The translations under genes were made by a program, and so were the position numbers. A stretch of 36,008 bases of DNA from Candidatus Bipolaricaulota bacterium (lineage in GTDB: Bacteria > Bipolaricaulota > Bipolaricaulia > UBA7950 > UBA9294): positions 1 to 36,008 of the forward strand of contig JAPLGD010000041.1 of the NCBI GenBank assembly GCA_026390345.1, given 5' to 3'. This document shows positions 1 through 8,270 of the stretch, piece after piece. Every line of letters begins with the position of its first letter. The stretch's first letter is position 1. The notes beneath the pieces were generated by a model. It worked only from the letters and a program-made list of their open reading frames with translations. It did not search any database and was not told the DNA's origin.

Positions 1-88
1 ACCTGGAAGCTGCCCGAGGTCCTTGGTTTTCGTGCGCCGAGTGCCTGCGGTACGATGCTCTCGGTGATCGACCCTGCTTGAGGTCCTG

Positions 89-618
89 GTGAACCGAGTC
101 CCGGTCCTGACGCTGTGGGCCACCATTGTCGCGCGCAGATTGGGCTACGACGAAGACGAGGCGCTCACTCTCGGCAAGGCCATTGCAGGACAGACGGCGG
201 CCGCGAAAGGAAAGCGCCTAGGCCTGTACGCGGGCAAGACGGCGAGTGAGGCCGAGGCATTGCGCGAGGAGCGGCAAGCCCGCGGCGCGGAGTCGATCGA
301 GTTCATGGGGCGTGTCATCCCGTGCTTGCGAACGGACAAAGGGCTGCGAACGCTCGACGATGTGCGACCGGCGGATCCCGCAGCCGTCCGCCGCTACCTT
401 GAGTCCAAGTTCGGCGATGCCTTGCCCGCGTCCGCGAGAGCCTCGAAGGCCTTGCGGCGAGTTTCTTCTCCGATGAACTGGAGAAGGCCGCCATGGACCT
501 CTACATGCGGTTCCGCCCGACCGGTCCGGCAGGGGCGTCGGGTTGGGGGCAGCGAGGACGCCTTGACCTCGATGGAATCGACCGACTGGCCACCGAGCGG
601 AGTCGGGTGGGCAAGTAA
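89..618 (+). pseudogene. Conserved hypothetical protein interrupted by an apparent -1-type frameshift near 421-430
   Basis: GTG start; frame of 89 encodes MNRVPVLTLWATIVARRLGYDEDEALTLGKAIAG...YLESKFGDAL; coding character then continues in the frame ending at TAA 616-618 (RVRESLEGLAASFSSDELEKAAMDLYMRFRPTGPAGASGWGQRGRLDLDGIDRLATERSRVGK). Confidence 0.6.
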
Positions 619-687
619 CGCCCTGGGTTCGTCCCGATGAATCCAGTCCTTGACTGCGTGAGGCGACGCGAGGTATTCTAAATCGGG

Positions 688-1062
688 GTGATCTCCTTGG
701 ACGGAAGAGACGATGAGAAGGGATACCGATCGCCGTACATCTCTCCAGTGCTGCCGGATCACGTCCAGGAGCAGCTTGTGCGGCCGAAGGATGAGCCTCG
801 GATGACATGGGGCACGTCGAGCCTGGGACAGCTCGGGTACACCCTCGCCGTCATCGGCATCCTGCTGATGATCAGCGATCTCATCGGGACGATCATCGAG
901 CGGTTCAGTTTGCTCTTCATCTGGGGGCCGATCGTCGGCGTCACGGTCGCGGTCGTTCTCTGGAAGAGCCTGGGGCGACTGTGGCAGCGGAGGAAGTTCC
1001 GGACAAGACGCTTTCCGTGGGTGGATCGGCCGGGCGGCTTACGTCCGCGCGGCGGGGCTTGA
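688..1062 (+). CDS. Small membrane protein, hypothetical (about two TM segments)
   Basis: ORF with hydrophobic stretches LGYTLAVIGILLMISDLIGTII and LLFIWGPIVGVTVAVVLW; GTG start. Confidence 0.5.
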   Translation: MISLDGRDDEKGYRSPYISPVLPDHVQEQLVRPKDEPRMTWGTSSLGQLGYTLAVIGILLMISDLIGTIIERFSLLFIWGPIVGVTVAVVLWKSLGRLWQRRKFRTRRFPWVDRPGGLRPRGGA

Positions 1063-2217
1063 GTCGAAGGCGATCTCGCCCGATCGGATCGTTATTCGAA
1101 CGTTCAGCTCAGCATCTAGGAGGACAACGTCCGCGTAGGCCCCGGGACGCAACTCGCCGAGGTCGTCCTCTCCCAGCGCGGAGGCCGGGTTGCGCGTGAC
1201 GAGGGACACGGCTTCTGCAAGCGGGACGTCGGCGTAGCGCATCACGTTTCGCAAGGCCGCGTCGAGCGTCAGGGTGGAACCCGCAAGGGAGCCGTCCGGA
1301 AGGGAGGCAACTCCGGCGCGGATCGTGACATCGAGATTCCCTAGAGTGGACGGACCATCCGGGAGCCCGGCGGCTCGAATCGCGTCCGTGACGAGGGAGA
1401 GGCGTCCCAGTTGTTCCCGTGCGGCGAGGTTCTCGATGAGGAACCGAATCACGCTCGGGTGCACGTGAACCCCGTCCGCGATCAGCTCGATTGTGACTCG
1501 CGGATCGAGGAGAGCGGCTCCGACGACGCCGGGAGCGCGGTGGTGAAATCCCGACATGGCGTTCCACAAGTGCGTGATGTGGCGCGCGCCCCGGTCGATC
1601 GCTACGCGAGCCTGTTCGTAGGTCGCCTCGGAGTGTCCGATCGCTGGGATCGCTCCGGCGTCTTGGACCGCAGCCAAGAGGTCCGCTGCGCCGGGGAGCT
1701 CTGGGGCCAACGTCACGATGCGGACCTTCTCCTCGAACCCAGCCACGAGACGACGGAACTCGTCTCGGTTCGGCGAGCGAAGGTGCGTGGACGCGAGAGC
1801 GCCGCACCGCGATGGGGACACATACGGGCCCTCGAGGTGGACGCCGAGAAGACCGGGGAGTCGAGAGCTGCTCAGGACATCGAGGGTGCGGCGAAGTTGG
1901 TTGAGCTCCGCAGGGACGAGTGAGGCCACGGCCCGCGTTGTTCCATGCGCTGCGTGGAAATCGAGCACGGTCCTTGCAGCGCCGACCGTTCCGTCGGCGA
2001 AGTCCGCGCCGGCCCCGCCGTGGACATGAAGATCGACGAACCCGGCGACGACCCAACAGCCCGACGCGTCGATTGCGCGGGCCGCCGGACGACTCCTTGG
2101 GCGTACGATGTCCGCGATGCGCTCGCCGCGAATCAAGACATCGGCCTGCGTTTCCCGCCCTTCGCGGACACAACGTCCTCCGGCAATCAGTAGCTCGTCT
2201 ATCGACTCGTGCCTCAT
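1039..2217 (-). CDS. nagA: N-acetylglucosamine-6-phosphate deacetylase
   Basis: MRHESIDELLIAGGRC... with GFVDLHVHGG, GVHLEGPY, IGHSEATYEQ, THLWNAMSG, VTDAIRAAG; RBS ggagga upstream of ATG at 2217. Confidence 0.9.
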   Translation of the reverse strand: MRHESIDELLIAGGRCVREGRETQADVLIRGERIADIVRPRSRPAARAIDASGCWVVAGFVDLHVHGGAGADFADGTVGAARTVLDFHAAHGTTRAVASLVPAELNQLRRTLDVLSSSRLPGLLGVHLEGPYVSPSRCGALASTHLRSPNRDEFRRLVAGFEEKVRIVTLAPELPGAADLLAAVQDAGAIPAIGHSEATYEQARVAIDRGARHITHLWNAMSGFHHRAPGVVGAALLDPRVTIELIADGVHVHPSVIRFLIENLAAREQLGRLSLVTDAIRAAGLPDGPSTLGNLDVTIRAGVASLPDGSLAGSTLTLDAALRNVMRYADVPLAEAVSLVTRNPASALGEDDLGELRPGAYADVVLLDAELNVRITIRSGEIAFDSSPAART

Positions 2218-2487
2218 GGGTGCTCCTCCAATCGCGCCGGGACGATGCGTCGCTTCCGGCTCCGACCGGGGTCCCGGAGCTTCGTGGGCCGCGTGGGTCC
2301 TGCCGTCCGACCCGACAAGTTTGGGGACGTCCCCTTCAAGATACCCGGTGCCGCCCGAAGGGAACACTCGCCTCCTCTTCCGGGACGTCCGATCGACTCC
2401 GCGAATCCGGGTTGTACCCAAAGCGCGCGATGCTCCCGCCGTTCTTCGATCTTCCCAGACTGCTGCTCTTTTCACTGAACGTCCCGG

Positions 2488-2516
2488 TGGACATCGGCCT
2501 TTCTCCCTTCTATAGT
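2488..2516 (+). promoter_or_regulatory. Candidate sigma70-type promoter TGGACA-N17-TATAGT upstream of the SDR gene
   Basis: -35-like 2488-2493, -10-like 2511-2516, start codon at 2553. Confidence 0.5.
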
Positions 2517-2552
2517 CGCACTCTGCGGACCGCCCGAAGGAGGCAGGACGGA

Positions 2553-3407
2553 ATGGAAACCCAGAAGAGGCGTGGCTTGGTCGTTCTCGTTGTGGGGGCA
2601 TCCTCCGGGATCGGACGCGCGTGCGCCGTGCTCTTGTCACGCAAAGGCCACTGGGTGTTCGGTAGTACGCGCCGTCCGCCCGTCGATGTCGAGGCCGACC
2701 TTCGACGGGACGTCATGGCGGACGCTCGTCTCGACGTGATCTCCCTCGATGTCGACGACCCTCGCTCCGTGCACTCGGCGGTGGACACCGTCCTCGCACG
2801 GGCCGGCCGCTTGGACGCCGTCGTCCACTGTGCAGGGTTTGGGATCGCCGGCGCGATCGAAGATACGGCCGACGACGAGGCCGAAGCGATCTTCCGAACG
2901 AACAGCCTGGGCGTGATGCGCGTCTGTCGCGCCGCGCTTCCCGCCATGCGGAAGCAGGGAGACGGCAGGATTGTGGTCGTCTCGTCGATTGCCGGACGGG
3001 TCGCCGTGCCGTTTCAGGGGCTCTACAGCGCGACGAAGTTCGCGGTCGAGGGATTGTGCGAGGCTCTTCGGATGGAGGTCAAGCACTTCGGCGTCTACGT
3101 GACGTTGGTCGAGCCCGGAGACTTCCATACAGGCTTCACGGACCGGCGGCTCCGGGTCCGCGCCTCGGGGGCGGACGGAGCGTACAGCGAGGCGTGCCGG
3201 AGGGCCCTCGAGACCGCGGAGTCCGACGAGCGACGAGCGTCCACCCCGGAGGCCGTGGCTCGTCTCGTCTCGCGAATCCTGTCTCGGCGAGTGCCGCGCC
3301 TTCGCTACACCGTCGGCCCGGCTCTTCAGAGAGTCGCCGTTCGACTGAAGAGCGTTCTGCCGTCCCGAGTGTTCGAGTGGGCTCTCGGACTCTACTACCA
3401 CACCTAG
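2553..3407 (+). CDS. Short-chain dehydrogenase/reductase (possible 3-ketosphinganine-reductase-type)
   Basis: GASSGIGRA cofactor motif, YSATKFAVEG (YxxxK), ~284 aa; adjacent to an alpha-oxoamine synthase. Confidence 0.85.
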   Translation: METQKRRGLVVLVVGASSGIGRACAVLLSRKGHWVFGSTRRPPVDVEADLRRDVMADARLDVISLDVDDPRSVHSAVDTVLARAGRLDAVVHCAGFGIAGAIEDTADDEAEAIFRTNSLGVMRVCRAALPAMRKQGDGRIVVVSSIAGRVAVPFQGLYSATKFAVEGLCEALRMEVKHFGVYVTLVEPGDFHTGFTDRRLRVRASGADGAYSEACRRALETAESDERRASTPEAVARLVSRILSRRVPRLRYTVGPALQRVAVRLKSVLPSRVFEWALGLYYHT

Positions 3408-3447
3408 CAGTCGTCGCAACCGCTCGACGAGCCGCGAGGAGGACAAA

Positions 3448-4671
3448 GTGACCGACCTGTTCGAGAAGTGTCGCGAGTTCTTCACCGATCCCGCGTACGC
3501 CGAGGCTCTTGGCTACCCGGCGAGTCCGCAGCGTGCCAAGGATCTTGGCATCTACGCGTTCTTCATTCCGCTCGATCGGAGCGAGGGAACCGAGGTCACG
3601 ATCGGCGGGAGGAAGCTCATCATGCTCGGGTCGAACAACTACCTGGGGCTGACCATGCACCCCGATGTCCGCCGCGCGGCGAGCGAGGCGGTCGGGACCT
3701 TCGGGACAAGCTGCACAGGATCCCGCTTCCTGAACGGGACTCTCGCTCTGCACGGAGAGCTTGAGCAGCGACTCGCGACCTACGTCGGAAAGGAGAAGGC
3801 TCTCGTCTTCACCACGGGATACCAAGCGAACCTCGGCACGCTGTCCTCGCTCGTCGGACGCGGAGACATTGTGTTGTGCGACAAGGAAGACCACGCCAGC
3901 ATCGTCGACGGATGCCGACTTGCGCTTGGACGGATGGTCCGCTTCCGTCACAACGACTTCGCTGACCTGGACCGCGTTCTCGCGAAGTGCTCGGACGGCG
4001 CCGGTCGGCTGGTCGTCGTGGACGGCGTGTTCAGCATGGGGGGTGACATTGCGCTTCTCCCGGACCTGGTGCGTGTTTGTCGCGCTCACGGAGCGCGGCT
4101 GATGGTCGACGATGCGCACGGGATCGGCGTTGTCGGGAGAGGGCGGGGGACCTCGGCACACTATGGGGTCACGGACGAGGTTGACCTCATCGTGGGGACG
4201 TTCAGCAAGTCCCTCGCGTCGATCGGCGGATTCGTGGCGGGGGACGAGTCGACGATTTGCTGGATTCAGCACGCGGCGCGTTCGCTGATGTTCAGCGCCA
4301 GTCTTCCTGCGCCGAACGTCGCCGCCGCTCTGGCGGCGCTCGACGTCCTGGAGCGCGAGCCGGAACGGGTCGACCGAGTGAACCGAGTCGCCGAACGAAT
4401 GAGGAATGCCTACCGCGATCTCGGGTTTGACATCGGTGAAAGCCAGACGCCGATCGTCCCCATCTTCGTGGGTGACTCCCTGAAGGCGATGCACGTCTGG
4501 CGGTCCCTGTTCGACGCCGGGATCTACGTGAACGTGGCGATCCCGCCGGCGGTCCCCCCCGGCAAGGCTCTCTTGCGGACGAGCTACATGGCCACGCATA
4601 CCGACGAGCAGATGGAGCGCGTCCTCGACGCCTTCGCTGCGGTTGGGAAGCGCCACGGTCTGATTTCGTAA
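3448..4671 (+). CDS. Alpha-oxoamine synthase family PLP enzyme, serine-palmitoyltransferase-like
   Basis: GSNNYLGLTMHPDV, GTSCTGSRFLNGTLALHGELE, DHASIVDG, VDDAHGIGVVG, GTFSKSLASIGGF; GTG start, RBS gaggagg. Confidence 0.85.
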   Translation: MTDLFEKCREFFTDPAYAEALGYPASPQRAKDLGIYAFFIPLDRSEGTEVTIGGRKLIMLGSNNYLGLTMHPDVRRAASEAVGTFGTSCTGSRFLNGTLALHGELEQRLATYVGKEKALVFTTGYQANLGTLSSLVGRGDIVLCDKEDHASIVDGCRLALGRMVRFRHNDFADLDRVLAKCSDGAGRLVVVDGVFSMGGDIALLPDLVRVCRAHGARLMVDDAHGIGVVGRGRGTSAHYGVTDEVDLIVGTFSKSLASIGGFVAGDESTICWIQHAARSLMFSASLPAPNVAAALAALDVLEREPERVDRVNRVAERMRNAYRDLGFDIGESQTPIVPIFVGDSLKAMHVWRSLFDAGIYVNVAIPPAVPPGKALLRTSYMATHTDEQMERVLDAFAAVGKRHGLIS

Positions 4672-4686
4672 CGGCTCGCAGCGAAT

Positions 4687-5421
4687 CTAGCCTTCGGAAG
4701 GCGATCTTGTGGCGATCGGCGACGACATCTGTTCCCGTCGCAGACATCGCGCTGTGTGGAGGACCCATGCAACCGAGCCGACGAGAACGGCGCACGCAAC
4801 GGCAGGAAAGATGATGCTCCCGGTCTTCGGGATTGACCCCTGGGCAGCGAGCGCCGCCGCGATCAGCGAGAAGTCGTAGGCGCCGTGAAGAAGAACGGCC
4901 GCGCAGAGGCCCCGGAGCACAGGGACCCGCCTTGCCGGCGCTACGCAGGCAAGAGCCACGCTGTAGCCGAGAATCGCGCCCGTGGCCGCGTTCATGGGCA
5001 CCGCCGTGACCGCCCGGAGAATCGCGGTCGCCCATCCTCCCTGGACCACGTAGAGGGCGTTTTCGAGGGCGCCGAACCCCAACGCGGCCGTGATCCCGTA
5101 GACGAGGCCGTCCCTTCCGTCGCGGAAGCTGGGCCGCCGCGCGCTGTACCCGCGAATGACGAGAAGCTTGAGGATCTCCTCCGGAGCGGCCGTGACCGCG
5201 AGCGCAGCAATCCCCGCGGCGAGCCAAGGAGAGCGGATCGATACCCAGGAGGAGAGAAGCACGACGGCCATGGCTGGAAGCGCTGCAGCAAGCCCCCACA
5301 GGAATGTGCCGATGAGGGTGTTCAGTGACTTGCGCCGAGCCTCGCGACGGATGAAGCATCCGACCAGGGCCAGGATCGGAAGGGCCGTGAGCGCGCCGGC
5401 GAGAACCAGCCTTCCCGTCAC
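4687..5421 (-). CDS. PrsW-like intramembrane metalloprotease family membrane protein
   Basis: Polytopic; APEEILKLLVI, GFGALENALYV, VTAVPMNAATGAILGY, LLHGAYDFS motifs. Confidence 0.7.
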   Translation of the reverse strand: MTGRLVLAGALTALPILALVGCFIRREARRKSLNTLIGTFLWGLAAALPAMAVVLLSSWVSIRSPWLAAGIAALAVTAAPEEILKLLVIRGYSARRPSFRDGRDGLVYGITAALGFGALENALYVVQGGWATAILRAVTAVPMNAATGAILGYSVALACVAPARRVPVLRGLCAAVLLHGAYDFSLIAAALAAQGSIPKTGSIIFPAVACAVLVGSVAWVLHTARCLRREQMSSPIATRSPSEG

Positions 5422-5505
5422 CGATCCCTCCCTCCGCTTGCGGCCGCGGATCGTATGCAGTTCGCCGCAAGTGTTCGATGTTGCCGCTCCTCTATCCGAA
5501 CGCAG

Positions 5506-6492
5506 CTATGTTACATCATCCGGGAGGTAGATAGCGAACTTGCACCAGGGGTCGCCGGCGAGCACAGACTCGATGACCCTGGCTCGCAGGGGCTTTCCGA
5601 AGACGACATCGTACGGCTTCTTATGGAATGCGGCGCTGCAGTTGCAGAACGTCGCAGGAACTTGCGTCTCTCCGCCGCGGAGCGACTCCCGAGCCCACGG
5701 ACAGTGGCAGTAGAGGTAGGCTCTCTTCTTGGGATCGCGCTCCGCGAGGAACTCGACAGCCATGTACGGGATCTTCGCCTCGTAGATCACGTTGCCGACT
5801 CGAACGCCCTGTCGGATCTCCGGATGAGCCTGTACGTACGCGATGACCTCGTCCGTGATCGGCTGGTTGAAGTAGAGGCCCTTCTCGTCGCGGATCTTCT
5901 CAAGCTCCGCGATGAACTCGTCGCCCTTCTGCGCGAGATACGCGTCGATGCCTCCTGCCGCTTCGTACTTCTTCTTCTCGTCCATGAAGGACTCATCGGG
6001 GAGGTCTCGCAGCCCCGTCCCGATGATCTCGGCGCACCGGTCCGGTCCGACGCGCTTCTCCAATCGCTCGACGGCGACGCACATCGCGCGGTGCTTCTCG
6101 GTGTTCGGGGTCCCGAGAGGAGGAAGGGCGACCCCGCGGAAGATCCGGTCTCGTTCCTCCGCTCCGAGCTTCTCGGCAAGCTTCGTGAACAGGTTGCCAA
6201 GGGCTTCGTGACCGTCGATGTACTCGAGGGCCGCGGCGAAGACCTGGTAGTTCCCGACGAACCGGCCACTCCGAGCGACGGTCAAGTACGTCTCCCACGT
6301 GTTTACGTCCTCTTCGATCAGGACAGCGGAGAACGCGTTGACGTCGTTCTTCGTCGCAGACACGAGTTCGCGCGGAGGCGTTCTCTTCCGGAGGAACGTC
6401 TCAAAGCGCTCCACGACGGCGATGGACTCGTCGATCTGCTTCGCGGTGAGCTTACGCTCGAGCAGAAAACGGCGGAACCCTTCTCGGTCCAT
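5506..6492 (-). CDS. Uncharacterised protein: integrase-SAM-like N-terminus plus Cys-rich C-terminal domain
   Basis: MDREGFRRFLLERKLTAKQIDESIAVVERFETFLRKR...; C-term YCHCPWARESL...VPATFCNCSAAFHKKPYDVVFGKPLRARVIESVLAGDPWCKFAIYLP; RBS aaggagg. Confidence 0.7.
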   Translation of the reverse strand: MDREGFRRFLLERKLTAKQIDESIAVVERFETFLRKRTPPRELVSATKNDVNAFSAVLIEEDVNTWETYLTVARSGRFVGNYQVFAAALEYIDGHEALGNLFTKLAEKLGAEERDRIFRGVALPPLGTPNTEKHRAMCVAVERLEKRVGPDRCAEIIGTGLRDLPDESFMDEKKKYEAAGGIDAYLAQKGDEFIAELEKIRDEKGLYFNQPITDEVIAYVQAHPEIRQGVRVGNVIYEAKIPYMAVEFLAERDPKKRAYLYCHCPWARESLRGGETQVPATFCNCSAAFHKKPYDVVFGKPLRARVIESVLAGDPWCKFAIYLPDDVT

Positions 6493-6670
6493 TCCCTCCT
6501 CCTTAAGGAGACGGGGCTCACTCCCCCGACCATCCTTGCGGCGCACGGCGCGTGCGGCAGAACGCCTCTGATCCGCACGCCGCGAACGTCCAAACATCGT
6601 CGCGGCGGACCGTCTCGGCTCCGTTGCGCTGCCGACGCCGCCGAGATGTCCCTTTGGTAGAATCCTACCC

Positions 6671-7393
6671 ATGTGCCGGATGGTGGTTGCCCCGCTCGGT
6701 CTTCCGGGTCGCGCCGTCCTCGAGCCGTTTCGGGCAATGGCTCGGGGGAAGAACCCCGCAAGGAAGCACGGCAACGCGTGGGACCATCCCCACGGCTGGG
6801 GAGTCGTCTACGAGGACGACGAGCGCCTGCGTGCATACCGCAGCCCCTTGGCGTGCTGGGAGGATCCGACGTTCGACGAGTACGCCGAGGCTCGGATCTT
6901 CCTCCTTCACGCACGCCGCAAGACAAACGGCGACGTCTCCGTCAAGAACTCGCACCCCTTCTCTCTCGAAGTCGGCGGCAGGACGTGGTTCTTCTGTCAC
7001 AACGGGACGGTCCGGGACCCGCTTTCGCCTCCCCCGGAACTTGCCGGTGAGGGTTCAACCGACTCGTACCGGCTCTTCCGCAAGCTTGCCGCGGAGGGGC
7101 TCGGGGTGAATCCCGGCGCCGCACTTCGCTCGGTCTACGAAGGACTTCGCGATTACACGTCGCTGAACACGTTCCTCCTCGAGGAACGGGAGCTGTGGAC
7201 CGTTTGTCGGTGGGCGAACGACGAGGCGTACTACACCCTTCACCTCGGAGAGTCGCAGGGCGGCCCGATCGTCTCGTCGGAGCCGCTCGACGGGGTCGGC
7301 AGGGCATGGGCCGCCTTGCCCAATGGATCCGTGCTTCGAATCGATCGACGGACCGGCGCGGCCGAGCGACAGACCCCTTTGTTGCCCTCTTAG
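6671..7393 (+). CDS. Class II glutamine amidotransferase
   Basis: Starts MCRMVV (catalytic Cys2), HGWGVVYEDD, LLHARRKTNG, NSHPFSLE, FCHNGTV. Confidence 0.85.
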   Translation: MCRMVVAPLGLPGRAVLEPFRAMARGKNPARKHGNAWDHPHGWGVVYEDDERLRAYRSPLACWEDPTFDEYAEARIFLLHARRKTNGDVSVKNSHPFSLEVGGRTWFFCHNGTVRDPLSPPPELAGEGSTDSYRLFRKLAAEGLGVNPGAALRSVYEGLRDYTSLNTFLLEERELWTVCRWANDEAYYTLHLGESQGGPIVSSEPLDGVGRAWAALPNGSVLRIDRRTGAAERQTPLLPS

Positions 7394-7400
7394 GAGAGAT

Positions 7401-8211
7401 GTGACTCGCAAGGGACAAGTCGAGACGGCTCTGCCCTACGTGCCCCAGACCTATCGTCGTAGCGAGTCGCCGCCCTGCACCTTCTGGACGTCTCCGCGCG
7501 AAGCCGGCAAGCGCCGGAGGCGCCTTCGCTCGTGGACTTTCGACGCGACGTCCTTCCTCTCAGAGACCCTTGGATTCCAGCCGTCCCGGCGTCTCCACGT
7601 CGTCTCGTTCCGAACGAACGCGGAAGCTCGGCTCTCTCTCGGGCGCGAGGTTCCACCAACGATGGCCCTCGCGCCGTACGCGGGAGAAACCGATTGCCTG
7701 GTGGTCGTTCAGTCGGCGGAAGCTGACCCGCGGAACGCCGACCCTGCACGTATGAGAGGCATCCTCGTGCACGAGATCGCCCACCAGCTCGTCGCAGAGA
7801 AGACGGGATCGACGAAGTTGCTGGGTGACGGGAACCGATTCATGAACATCTCGACGTGGCTGAGTGAGGGGTTTGCGGAGCTGCTTCGGTTTCAGTTCCT
7901 CCAGGACGCGGCGAGAGTCGAGGGCGCTCTGGGCGAGTTCGAGAGGGCACGAGACGCCCTGACCTGGCGGGACGTCGATCAGTTCCTTGATGATCTCGGT
8001 GCTGACCGTCGCGCCGAGGCATTCGTTCGGGCGACCGGGGCCGTGGCGTGGCTCGCTCGCGAAGCCGGAGTTGCGGCGTTGTTCAATCAGCTCACGGTCT
8101 TGGATCGCGCGGTGGCTCGTGACAGCGGCCGTACGGTGTCGGCTCTCCGGCCTGCCCGTAGCCTTCTCACCATTCGCCAGCTTCGTTCGGTAGACCCTCC
8201 GAAGGTCAAGA
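7401..8211 (+). CDS. Putative zinc metallopeptidase (peptidase MA-like); C-terminal boundary unresolved
   Basis: GTG start with taggagagat RBS; HEIAHQL (HExxH) followed by LSEGFAELLRF. The frame has no stop before the hairpin at 8212-8240 and stays open to 8867. Confidence 0.55.
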
Positions 8212-8240
8212 ACTGCGGGGCTCCGTGGGAGCCCCGCAGT
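8212..8240. terminator. Perfect 13-bp stem hairpin between convergent genes
   Basis: ACTGCGGGGCTCC-GTG-GGAGCCCCGCAGT; T-tract weak on either strand. Confidence 0.6.
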
Positions 8241-8270
8241 CAAGTTCGCACAGGCTATGTTCCGGTCCAG

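Noticed and set aside
3136-4656. 506-aa minus-strand ORF
   Set aside because: Antisense to the well-supported alpha-oxoamine synthase; low-complexity R/E/V composition and no motifs.
5455-6660. 401-aa plus-strand ORF
   Set aside because: Antisense to the 5506-6492 gene; no recognisable domain.
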